From: an uncultured Erysipelotrichaceae bacterium
GTDB lineage: Bacteria > Bacillota_I > Bacilli_A > RF39 > UBA660
Direction of reading: 5' to 3'
DNA: 6,420 nucleotides
Assembly: GCA_902773365.1 (NCBI GenBank)
Contig: CACYEG010000042.1
Coordinates: 1 to 6,420, forward strand
The notes under the pieces are model-generated. The model was given only the letters and a program-made list of their open reading frames with translations. It made no database searches and had not been told where the DNA came from. Made by a program: the position numbers and the translations under genes. Positions 1-5,319 of this stretch are shown here, piece after piece (within the stretch, counting starts at the first letter, position 1; each line of letters begins with the position of its first letter).

Positions 1-4
1 GTTA

Positions 5-10
5 TATAAT
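5..10 (+). promoter_or_regulatory. -10 element of the tRNA-Asn promoter
   Basis: A perfect TATAAT hexamer lies 12 bases upstream of the mature tRNA 5' end and would place the transcription start near position 17. The -35 element would lie before the window starts and cannot be seen. If another tRNA lies just upstream, this could instead be AT-rich spacer inside a tRNA cluster. Confidence 0.55.
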
Positions 11-21
11 TAAGGAGCAAT

Positions 22-97
22 GCCTGATTAGCTCAGTCGGTAGAGCGCACGGCTGTTAACCGTTAGGTCGCAGGTTCGAGTCCCGCATCAGGCGCCA
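22..97 (+). tRNA. tRNA-Asn (anticodon GTT)
   Basis: The 76-base cloverleaf is complete. The 7-bp acceptor stem (22-28 with 87-93) is perfectly paired, the D stem is 31-34 with 43-46, and the anticodon loop is 53-59 with GTT at 55-57. The T loop TTCGAGT is at 75-81, the discriminator base is G94, and CCA is encoded at 95-97. GTT reads AAC/AAU, and a G discriminator is the usual identity base for asparaginyl-tRNA synthetase. Two stem pairs are imperfect: C48/T64 at the outer end of the anticodon stem and A72/C84 in the T stem. A -10 box lies upstream and a terminator follows 10 bases after CCA, so the gene appears to end a transcript. Confidence 0.97.
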
Positions 98-100
98 TTA

Positions 101-129
101 AAAAAATACATCCATTTGGATGTTTTTTT
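101..129. terminator. Bidirectional intrinsic terminator between tRNA-Asn and the pilin-like gene
   Basis: A 6-bp stem, ACATCC (108-113) with GGATGT (118-123), encloses an ATTT loop. It is flanked by an A run (101-106) and a T run (123-129). On the + strand it ends the tRNA transcript. On the minus strand the A run becomes the U tract that ends the pilin-like mRNA, whose stop codon is at 131-133. The A and T runs can pair with each other and lengthen the stem. Confidence 0.88.
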
Positions 130-130
130 A

Positions 131-517
131 TTACTTAACTTTTGCAGTTATTTTTTTATTAATAGTATTAATAGTTATTTCTATATCGACATTTAATTCC
201 TGGTTTGTTCTTGGATCAATAATCTTATTATCTGTATCCGTTTCTTTATCTGCAACGTAATAGCCAGTAGTTATAAGATCATCAGAATTAATGGTTCTTA
301 TTATAGTTATATTTGTATCATTACCAACTAATAAATTATAATTATCTTGTGCATATAGTATTGCTGCTTTTTCAATCATACTAATCTTTGTATCGTACAA
401 CTTGTTTTTAGCTTTACTAGATGATTCTGTCAAGTTTGGTATCACCAAAGCCATAACAGCAGCAAGTACAACTATTACAGCTAATATTTCAACAATTGTA
501 AAACCGTTTTTTTTCAT
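131..517 (-). CDS. Type IV pilin-like / pseudopilin protein with prepilin N-methylation motif
   Basis: This 128-residue protein begins with a short basic leader (MKKNG) followed by FTIVE, the class III (type IV prepilin) signal. Cleavage is expected after Gly5 by a prepilin peptidase, leaving Phe6 as the methylated N-terminus and Glu10 as the conserved Glu+5. Residues 6-26 form one long hydrophobic helix ending in IPNL, as in ComGC/GspG-type pseudopilins. The remaining ~100 residues contain an amphipathic helix (about 33-58) and a C-terminal stretch likely to be beta strands. There is no cysteine. An in-frame ATG 33 codons upstream would bury the prepilin signal inside the protein. The ATG at 517 has an AGGTGA SD (530-525) 7 bases away and is the better start. 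The gene stands alone, with no assembly ATPase, platform protein or peptidase beside it. The subfamily and function (DNA uptake, pilus or secretion) are undetermined. Confidence 0.85.
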   Translation of the reverse strand: MKKNGFTIVEILAVIVVLAAVMALVIPNLTESSSKAKNKLYDTKISMIEKAAILYAQDNYNLLVGNDTNITIIRTINSDDLITTGYYVADKETDTDNKIIDPRTNQELNVDIEITINTINKKITAKVK

Positions 518-542
518 ATTAAAATCACCTATTTTCGCTACA

Positions 543-571
543 AGTATATCATGCCAATTACTTTTTTTCAA
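543..571 (-). promoter_or_regulatory. Sigma-70/SigA-type promoter of the pilin-like gene
   Basis: Read on the minus strand, TTGAAA (571-566) and TATACT (548-543) are separated by exactly 17 bases, and TGA directly before the -10 adds an extended -10 motif. The start would be near 536, giving a leader of about 19 bases that contains the AGGTGA SD. This is the best-matching promoter in the window. Confidence 0.8.
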
Positions 572-573
572 CG

Positions 574-588
574 CTAGTATACTAGTAT
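574..588. repeat. 12-bp perfect palindrome with overlapping direct repeat (possible operator)
   Basis: CTAGTATACTAG (574-585) is a perfect palindrome. The unit CTAGTAT also repeats directly at 574-580 and 582-588, creating a second, overlapping palindrome, ATACTAGTAT (579-588). The element lies two bases upstream of the pilin -35 box. Its centre is about 43 bases upstream of the predicted pilin start and about 48 upstream of the predicted ABC-operon start. That position suits a dimeric regulator acting on one or both divergent promoters. The regulator is unknown and the role is inferred. Confidence 0.45.
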
Positions 589-615
589 CGCCCATCAAAA
601 TATTATGCGAATACA

Positions 616-621
616 TATAAT
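616..621 (+). promoter_or_regulatory. -10 element of the ABC transporter operon
   Basis: A perfect TATAAT places the start near 628, giving a leader of about 17 bases that includes the GGTGA SD at 635-639. No convincing -35 hexamer or TG extension is visible at the right spacing, so the promoter may be weak or activator-dependent. The leader is too short for a riboswitch. Confidence 0.5.
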
Positions 622-644
622 ACTTATAGTAAGTGGTGAGGTTT

Positions 645-1379
645 ATGAATTATAAATTAATAGTTAATAATATACATAAAGAGTTTGATACTAAAAGTGG
701 CTCAATTATTGCTATATCGGATATTTCATTTGATGTGAAAGCTGGAGAAATTGTTGCAATTGTTGGTCCTAGTGGATGTGGTAAATCAACTCTTTTAAAC
801 ATTATTGCAGGGTTAGATAATCCAAATAGCGGTAATTATTATTTCGATACAGAAAACCCAAAAATTGCCTACATGCTACAAACTGATGCGCTACTTCCTT
901 GGAAGTCGGTTCTTGATAATTCTCTAATAGGATTAAAGATACGAAAAGAAATTAATGAAGAAAAGATAAGTAAAGTAAAAAATCTACTTAAAGAATACGG
1001 CTTAAAAGACTTTATAGACAAAAAAGCAAGTGTACTATCAGGTGGAATGAAACAAAGAGTAGCTTTAATTCGCTCTCTTGCAATAGAACCAGATATTCTT
1101 CTACTGGATGAGCCATTTTGTGCCTTAGATTATTGTACAAGGCTATCTATAGAAAAAGATGTACATAAGATAATTAAAGATTCCAATACAACCTCTATTA
1201 TAATAACACACGACATAGAGGAAGCTCTCAACATGTCAGATAGAATTATTGTACTTACAAATAGACCAAGTGTAATAAAGAAAATATATGATTTACCTTT
1301 TGATGATAATATTAATCGAAGAAGTTTGCCTAACTATGAAACTATTTATAATAGTATATGGGAGGATTTAAATGAATAA
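645..1379 (+). CDS. ABC importer ATP-binding protein, nitrate/sulfonate/taurine (SsuB/TauB/ThiZ-like) family
   Basis: This 244-residue cytoplasmic ATPase is predicted to power import through the permease encoded next to it. All nucleotide-binding motifs are intact: Walker A GPSGCGKST (41-49), Q-loop Gln79, signature LSGGM (131-135), Walker B ILLLDEP (151-157), D-loop ALD (160-162) and H-loop His189. The stretch QTDALLPWKSV after the Q-loop resembles the LLPW signature of the SsuB/TauB/ThiZ group, whose members carry sulfonates, nitrate, taurine or pyrimidine precursors. Substrate cannot be decided from the ATPase. I place the start at ATG 645, with GGTGA (635-639) as SD. In-frame GTG codons at 633 and 636 would overlap that SD. 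The 3' end overlaps the permease start by 8 bases, implying translational coupling. Confidence 0.9.
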   Translation: MNYKLIVNNIHKEFDTKSGSIIAISDISFDVKAGEIVAIVGPSGCGKSTLLNIIAGLDNPNSGNYYFDTENPKIAYMLQTDALLPWKSVLDNSLIGLKIRKEINEEKISKVKNLLKEYGLKDFIDKKASVLSGGMKQRVALIRSLAIEPDILLLDEPFCALDYCTRLSIEKDVHKIIKDSNTTSIIITHDIEEALNMSDRIIVLTNRPSVIKKIYDLPFDDNINRRSLPNYETIYNSIWEDLNE

Positions 1380-2124
1380 GTACAAATTAAAAGTAGCAAT
1401 TACTCGATTTTTATTAACTTCTTTAGTCTTAATCCTTTGGGAATTAGGATCTAGATATAACATTATCAATTCATTTATATTTTCTAGTCCTTCTATGGTA
1501 ATAAAAAGCACTATTAACTTTTTAAAAGATGGTACATTAATTGTGCATATACTTGTTACGCTTAAAGAGGTGTTAATATCGTTTGTTTTAGGCATAATAA
1601 TCGCATTAATAGTAAGTATGCTTATGTATATGAAAAAGTTCTTACACGACGTTTTAGACCCGTTTTTAACAATATTGAATTCCATGCCCAAAGTTGCCTT
1701 AGGTCCAATTATTATAATATGGATCGGCGCTAATAACAAATCCATAATAACGATGGCACTTCTGATTAATGTTATAGTATCTATTATTAATATATATACT
1801 GCATTCACCAACACTGATGAAAATCAAATAAAAATGTTTCAAAGCTTTAAAGCAACAAAAATGCAAATATTTACTAAACTGGTAATACCTGCAAATATAC
1901 CAGCGATTATAAGCTCTCTTAAAGTTAATTTATCGCTTACCTTCATAGGTGTAATTATGGGCGAGTTCTTAGTTAGTAAAAAAGGTCTTGGCTATTTAAT
2001 ACTCTATGGAACTCAAGTCTTTAATTTAAATTTGGTAATTATGGGAATTGTGATATTGATTATTCTTTCTTATGTATTGTATGATATTATAGTCATAATA
2101 GAAAAAAAATTACCTGCACGGTAA
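1372..2124 (+). CDS. ABC importer permease, SsuC/TauC-like (BPD_transp_1) family
   Basis: This 250-residue integral membrane protein is the expected partner of the preceding ATPase. Its length and predicted topology of about six helices suit the family: residues about 10-27, two segments within 56-88, 97-118, 124-145, 185-206 and 219-247. The cytoplasmic EAA coupling loop lies at about 155-184, with the typical IPANIP segment at 172-177. The Gly usually conserved in the loop is Lys160 here (SFKAT rather than the common LGAS pattern). The SD GGGAGGA (1360-1366) lies within the end of the ATPase gene, 5 bases before ATG 1372. No substrate-binding protein gene follows, because the operon ends at a terminator formed by its own last codons. 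A binding protein encoded elsewhere is the likely third component. Confidence 0.88.
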   Translation: MNKYKLKVAITRFLLTSLVLILWELGSRYNIINSFIFSSPSMVIKSTINFLKDGTLIVHILVTLKEVLISFVLGIIIALIVSMLMYMKKFLHDVLDPFLTILNSMPKVALGPIIIIWIGANNKSIITMALLINVIVSIINIYTAFTNTDENQIKMFQSFKATKMQIFTKLVIPANIPAIISSLKVNLSLTFIGVIMGEFLVSKKGLGYLILYGTQVFNLNLVIMGIVILIILSYVLYDIIVIIEKKLPAR

Positions 2125-2132
2125 TTATTTTT
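2102..2132. terminator. Bidirectional terminator embedded in the stop codons of the permease and membrane-protein genes
   Basis: A 7-bp perfect stem, AATTACC (2108-2114) with GGTAATT (2120-2126), has a TGCAC loop, an A run before it (2102-2109) and a T-rich tract after it (2128-2132). The right arm contains the permease stop TAA (2122-2124) and part of the facing gene's stop (2125-2127 on the minus strand). The stem therefore lies within the 3' coding ends and can work in both directions. Confidence 0.8.
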
Positions 2133-3486
2133 CATTTTCAATTATAATTGAATAGTCGTTATCTAGATTTATTTTTAAAAACTTTGAATATTCTATTCTC
2201 TCTTCTTTATTATGCGGGAGTAAAAAGTTCTTATTTGAACTATAATATTTGTAAGGTAAATATACTTTATATACATCACATTCTAAATGATTCTTGATAA
2301 AGCGATTCATCTCCATTGTTTTTACATATGCTTTTCTAAATGTATATATATTAAGCATTATTAGTAATGTACTTATTATAAACCAAACACGTAACATATA
2401 ATTCTTTGGAAACAAATAGTCGATTTCTGTTAAAATGATAACAATATTAATTATTTCTAAAAACAACATACTGGATATATCAATATTACTAAATGAAAGA
2501 ACTATTAAATATATCCACTTTAATATGTAAAAGCTTTTAATAATATTTTTAAACTGTATTTTGTTATTTGAGTTTAAAAGTATAAAGACTGACGAGGCTT
2601 CAAATAGTATAAATGCTATATAGTTTAATATATCATTAGTAGATAACATCCTAGCCAGTGAATATAGCAAAATAGACACAAGTGAAAAAATAGTAAAAAC
2701 TTTTTTCTTACCTCTATTGGACATATAAACTTTAATAGAAAGAAACAAAAGAAATGATATAAGTATTAAACTAATAATAAAGTCCATACTATAAATAATT
2801 GGGATAATGCCGTGTAATATATTCTTAGCTATATTGCAAGTTACTATGTGTTTATTGGCAATATTAAAGATTAACAAACATGTACATCCAATTAAAGCAC
2901 CAATATACAAATATGTATAGTTTTTGTCTTTCTCTTTCTTCAATAAAAGATAAATGAAATATATACTTAATAAAAGAAATATCGATATTGAATAAGATAA
3001 ATTAAATATACAAGATATTAATCCTAATAGTAATGAAATTATCTTTGGTATTTTGTATAAACTGTCATTTATAACTAAATATATTATAAGAAGAATTGGT
3101 ATTATAGGTAAGATATTCAAACAAAATCCATAAGGAGAAATAAAACTAGTAAATATGATATCTTCCTTTAAAAGAAAGAATAAAAATATACCTATAAGCA
3201 CTAATACACTATTTTTTTTACTTATAATATTTTTAATAAGATAAAAAAGCGATATGAAAGAGATCGTATAAAAGATAATTTTAATAATTTTTATTTTATT
3301 CAATATTGTGGCAATTAAAACTGGTAAAAGATTAAAATTAAATAGTGTTTTAATTGAACCTAAGTTAATACTTTCATATTTATTGTATAATACCCAGTCT
3401 TTATTTGTTAGTGGAAAGAAATAAACAAGGACTCCTACTAATAGGACCAGCAATGCTTCTTTCCAATATTTTTTTATTAATTTCAT
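2125..3486 (-). CDS. Multi-pass membrane protein of unknown function, possibly GT-C / DUF6056-like
   Basis: This 453-residue protein has about 12 predicted transmembrane segments, at roughly 11-24, 66-84, 93-106, 122-139, 146-161, 165-183, 191-209, 226-250, 263-279, 285-304, 316-333 and 339-383 (the last region holding up to two). A hydrophilic C-terminal tail of about 70 residues follows (384-453). The first loop after helix 1 contains NKDW (Asp30), resembling the acidic first extracytoplasmic loop of GT-C glycosyltransferases. The overall layout, with a short polar tail containing YLPYKYY, recalls DUF6056-type membrane proteins. This is an impression of layout, not a demonstrated match. The start at 3486 has an AAGGGGAA SD (3500-3493). 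The frame is intact, and its stop directly abuts that of the permease gene. It appears monocistronic. No sugar-nucleotide or polyprenyl-phosphate enzyme lies beside it to support a function. Confidence 0.8.
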   Translation of the reverse strand: MKLIKKYWKEALLVLLVGVLVYFFPLTNKDWVLYNKYESINLGSIKTLFNFNLLPVLIATILNKIKIIKIIFYTISFISLFYLIKNIISKKNSVLVLIGIFLFFLLKEDIIFTSFISPYGFCLNILPIIPILLIIYLVINDSLYKIPKIISLLLGLISCIFNLSYSISIFLLLSIYFIYLLLKKEKDKNYTYLYIGALIGCTCLLIFNIANKHIVTCNIAKNILHGIIPIIYSMDFIISLILISFLLFLSIKVYMSNRGKKKVFTIFSLVSILLYSLARMLSTNDILNYIAFILFEASSVFILLNSNNKIQFKNIIKSFYILKWIYLIVLSFSNIDISSMLFLEIINIVIILTEIDYLFPKNYMLRVWFIISTLLIMLNIYTFRKAYVKTMEMNRFIKNHLECDVYKVYLPYKYYSSNKNFLLPHNKEERIEYSKFLKINLDNDYSIIIENEK

Positions 3487-3504
3487 AACTTGTTCCCCTT
3501 TTTA

Positions 3505-3537
3505 ATTTTAGCATATTTATTATAATTATGATATAAT
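3505..3537. promoter_or_regulatory. Divergent promoter region with a symmetrical -10 (ATTATAAT)
   Basis: The palindrome ATTATAAT (3519-3526) gives TATAAT on the + strand (3521-3526) and on the minus strand (3524-3519). Predicted starts are near 3533 (+) and 3512 (-), with leaders of about 21 and 26 bases that each contain the SD. Each strand also has an alternative extended -10: TGATATAAT at 3529-3537 (+) and TGCTAAAAT at 3513-3505 (-). Those would leave leaders of only about 10-12 bases. No -35 match is convincing, so which elements are used cannot be settled by eye. Confidence 0.6.
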
Positions 3538-3553
3538 TTTTTTGGTGAGTAGT

Positions 3554-4681
3554 ATGAATCAAGATATAATAAAAAAAGTAATGTTAAGAGGTGAAAAAAA
3601 TCTTTCAAAATATGCGAGTAAATCGAAAGAATCCATAAGATTAAATAAGATAGATGAGGATTATAGGCCAAATTATTTTAGAGATATAGATAGAATTATT
3701 CATTCGCTTTCTTATACGAGATATATTGATAAAACTCAGGTCTTTACACATTGGAACAATGATAATGTGTCAAGACGCATAATACATGTACAACTCGTTG
3801 CAAAAATTGCAAGAACAATCGGTAGAGCGCTTTCACTAAATGAGGATTTAATCGAAGCCATCGGATTAGGCCATGATATAGGTCACGTCCCATTTGGACA
3901 CGAAGGTGAATATATATTAGATGATATAAGTATGAAATATTTGCATGAACACTTTGCACACAATGTCGAAAGTGTAAGAGAGCTAATGTGTTTAGAAAAT
4001 AATGGCCTAGGTACTAATTTATCAATACAAGTTTTAGATGGCATTCTTTGTCATAACGGAGAATTTTTATTAGGCAAATACGAACCTAAAAATAAAACTG
4101 TTGAAGAATTTTTAAAAGATTATGAAACATGTTATAAGGATGATAAATATATTAAAACTCTTAAACCTATGACTTTAGAAGGATGTGTCGTAAGAATATC
4201 TGATATGATCGCCTATCTAGGAAGAGATATAGAAGATGCAGTACGATTAGGTGTAATAAAAAAGACAGATTTGCCCAAAGAGATAACGGAAGTACTAGGT
4301 AACGATAATAGAAGTATAGTTAACACAATTATTAATGACATAGTCAATAATAGTTTTGATAAACCGTATATCGAGCTATCTAAACCCATATATGACGCAA
4401 TTAAAGCACTTAAAAAATTCAATAACGATAATATTTATCAAAAAGCACATACTGAAGATGACTTAAAGTTTTATAAAAAAGTGTTTAACGATCTATTCAT
4501 ATATTATAGAGATAATATCAATGATAAAAATTGCTCAATAAATTCGGTATTCCTAAATAACATGGCTAAAAAATATTTAGAAAATACCTCAGTAGAAAGA
4601 AAAGTTATCGACTACTTGGCTGGTATGACTGATGAATTTATAATAAGAGAATATAAAAAACTCCAGGATAAATTATCCTAG
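3554..4681 (+). CDS. dGTPase-like HD-domain triphosphohydrolase
   Basis: This 375-residue cytoplasmic enzyme belongs to the family that hydrolyses dGTP (often other dNTPs too) to the deoxynucleoside and tripolyphosphate, affecting dNTP pools. Metal ligands of the HD fold are visible: His78 (RRIIH), His107-Asp108 (GHDIGH) and Asp217 (RISD). Family motifs occur in the expected order: RDIDRIIHS (43-51), KTQVF (60-64), GHDIGHVPFGHEGE (106-119), FAHNVESVR (134-142), GTNLSIQVLDGIL (153-165) and VVRISDMIAYLGRDIEDA (from 212). The rest, about 235-375, is the variable C-terminal helical part. I choose ATG 3554 with SD GGTGA (3544-3548). TTG 3542 and GTG 3545 are also in frame but overlap that SD. The gene converges on the ribosomal operon and overlaps its last gene by 4 bases. 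Exact dNTP preference and any allosteric control cannot be read from the sequence. Confidence 0.93.
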   Translation: MNQDIIKKVMLRGEKNLSKYASKSKESIRLNKIDEDYRPNYFRDIDRIIHSLSYTRYIDKTQVFTHWNNDNVSRRIIHVQLVAKIARTIGRALSLNEDLIEAIGLGHDIGHVPFGHEGEYILDDISMKYLHEHFAHNVESVRELMCLENNGLGTNLSIQVLDGILCHNGEFLLGKYEPKNKTVEEFLKDYETCYKDDKYIKTLKPMTLEGCVVRISDMIAYLGRDIEDAVRLGVIKKTDLPKEITEVLGNDNRSIVNTIINDIVNNSFDKPYIELSKPIYDAIKALKKFNNDNIYQKAHTEDDLKFYKKVFNDLFIYYRDNINDKNCSINSVFLNNMAKKYLENTSVERKVIDYLAGMTDEFIIREYKKLQDKLS

Positions 4682-4690
4682 AGTTTTTTT
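4655..4690. terminator. Bidirectional terminator at the overlapping ends of the dGTPase gene and the ribosomal operon
   Basis: The stem CTCCAGGATA (4661-4670) pairs with TATCCTAGAG (4674-4683) with one C/A mismatch (4664/4680) and a 3-base loop. It is extended by an A run (4655-4660) facing a T run (4684-4691). It includes the last codons and stop of the dGTPase gene and the stop of the minus-strand 97-codon gene. On the + strand it ends the dGTPase mRNA, and on the minus strand it ends the rpsK-rpoA-rplQ transcript. Confidence 0.88.
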
Positions 4691-4971
4691 TGGGTAGTTG
4701 GTAAGCCAAAACTTTCTAATAATTCGTTTAGTCTTTCTGAATCTTTCGATCTTTCGAATTTAGTATATATCTTATTTAGTAGTTCGTTCTTTTTAGGATC
4801 AGATAGTAAAGCGATTGCATTCTTTACTTCAGGAACTCTCTTCGTCAAATATTCATTCATTTCTAAGTGAGCTCCACTATCCAAAAGTATCAATTCTGCA
4901 ACGAAAGATTCAATAAAAGCAACAATATTATCTAGTTTTGACCAATCTTCACTTTTAGGCAAATTAATCAA
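4678..4971 (-). CDS. Unrecognised small protein at the end of the rpoA-rplQ operon
   Basis: This 97-residue soluble protein is not one I recognise. It is rich in charged residues of both signs (about 16 acidic, 14 basic), has no cysteine and no membrane segment, and reads as mostly helical, with amphipathic stretches at about 11-31, 46-56 and 62-90. The start is inferred to be TTG at 4971. A stop codon lies immediately upstream in frame, and the first in-frame ATG is only at residue 38. A second TTG (4962) is possible. The SD is weak (GGAA about 4 bases upstream). The reading frame overlaps the last 8 bases of rplQ, so translation is probably coupled to rplQ. Low-GC Gram-positive bacteria often have ecfA/cbiO genes after rplQ, so this position is unusual. 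The protein-like composition and operon position support a real gene. Confidence 0.68.
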   Translation of the reverse strand: MINLPKSEDWSKLDNIVAFIESFVAELILLDSGAHLEMNEYLTKRVPEVKNAIALLSDPKKNELLNKIYTKFERSKDSERLNELLESFGLPTTQKKL

Positions 4972-5302
4972 CTAGTTCCAAACGAACAGTTAAAGCGTCA
5001 TCGCCTTTTCTTTCGTCTAATTTTAGTATTCTTGTATATCCACCATTTCTCGATTCATACTTCTTAGCTAAGTCGTTGAAAATGATGTCTACTACTCTTG
5101 CATCATTGTGTAAGAAAGCAAGGGCTTTTCTTCTAGAAACTAATGTTCCTCTTTTACCATATGTAATCATTTTATCAACTAGTACGCGTACTTCTTTAGC
5201 TCTTGCTTCAGTAGTAACAACATAACCATTAGTGATTACAGTCTTTGTAAGACCTGCTAAAATACTTCTTCTGATGTGAGTTTCTCTATTTAGTTTTCTC
5301 AT
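4964..5302 (-). CDS. rplQ: 50S ribosomal protein L17 (bL17)
   Basis: This 112-residue protein is a large-subunit component near the exit-tunnel side of the ribosome. Characteristic segments are the N-terminal MRKLNR, the central TTEARAKEVR (30-39) and RRKALAFL (57-64), and the C-terminal RNGGYTRILKL (about 85-95). Length is normal for bacterial L17. The start ATG at 5302 has a GTGAGGAA SD (5315-5308). The gene follows rpoA by 17 bases, as in most bacteria, and its last 8 bases overlap the next small gene. Confidence 0.98.
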   Translation of the reverse strand: MRKLNRETHIRRSILAGLTKTVITNGYVVTTEARAKEVRVLVDKMITYGKRGTLVSRRKALAFLHNDARVVDIIFNDLAKKYESRNGGYTRILKLDERKGDDALTVRLELVD

Positions 5303-5319
5303 TATATTTCCTCACTTTC

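Noticed and set aside
12..31. An AAGGAG followed by ATG-CCT-GAT-TAG resembles a tiny leader peptide gene.
   Set aside because: The ATG overlaps the first base of the tRNA and the frame ends after three codons inside the acceptor and D arms. It is a coincidence of tRNA flank sequence.
518..616. A 33-codon N-terminal extension of the pilin-like gene to an ATG at 616.
   Set aside because: It would bury the prepilin signal, it contains the promoter and SD of the gene, and the ATG at 517 has a better SD.
402..620. A 72-codon + strand open frame antisense to the pilin-like gene.
   Set aside because: It mirrors the pilin coding strand, has no SD, and its hydrophobic sequence is the reverse reading of the pilin helix region.
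598..644. A possible riboswitch or attenuator before the ABC operon.
   Set aside because: The predicted leader is only about 17 bases and contains no hairpin. The space is too short for a TPP or other riboswitch.
1368..1814. A 148-codon minus-strand frame inside the permease gene.
   Set aside because: It is antisense to a clear family member, with low-complexity Ile-rich translation and no SD or promoter.
3483..3671. A 62-codon minus-strand frame spanning the dGTPase start and the divergent promoter.
   Set aside because: It crosses both promoters and the start of the HD-domain gene. Its translation is low-complexity and no RBS is seen.
3744..3959. A 71-codon minus-strand frame opposite the HD motif region.
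   Set aside because: His- and Leu-rich translation is expected as the antisense shadow of the His/Asp-rich catalytic region. No independent signals are present.
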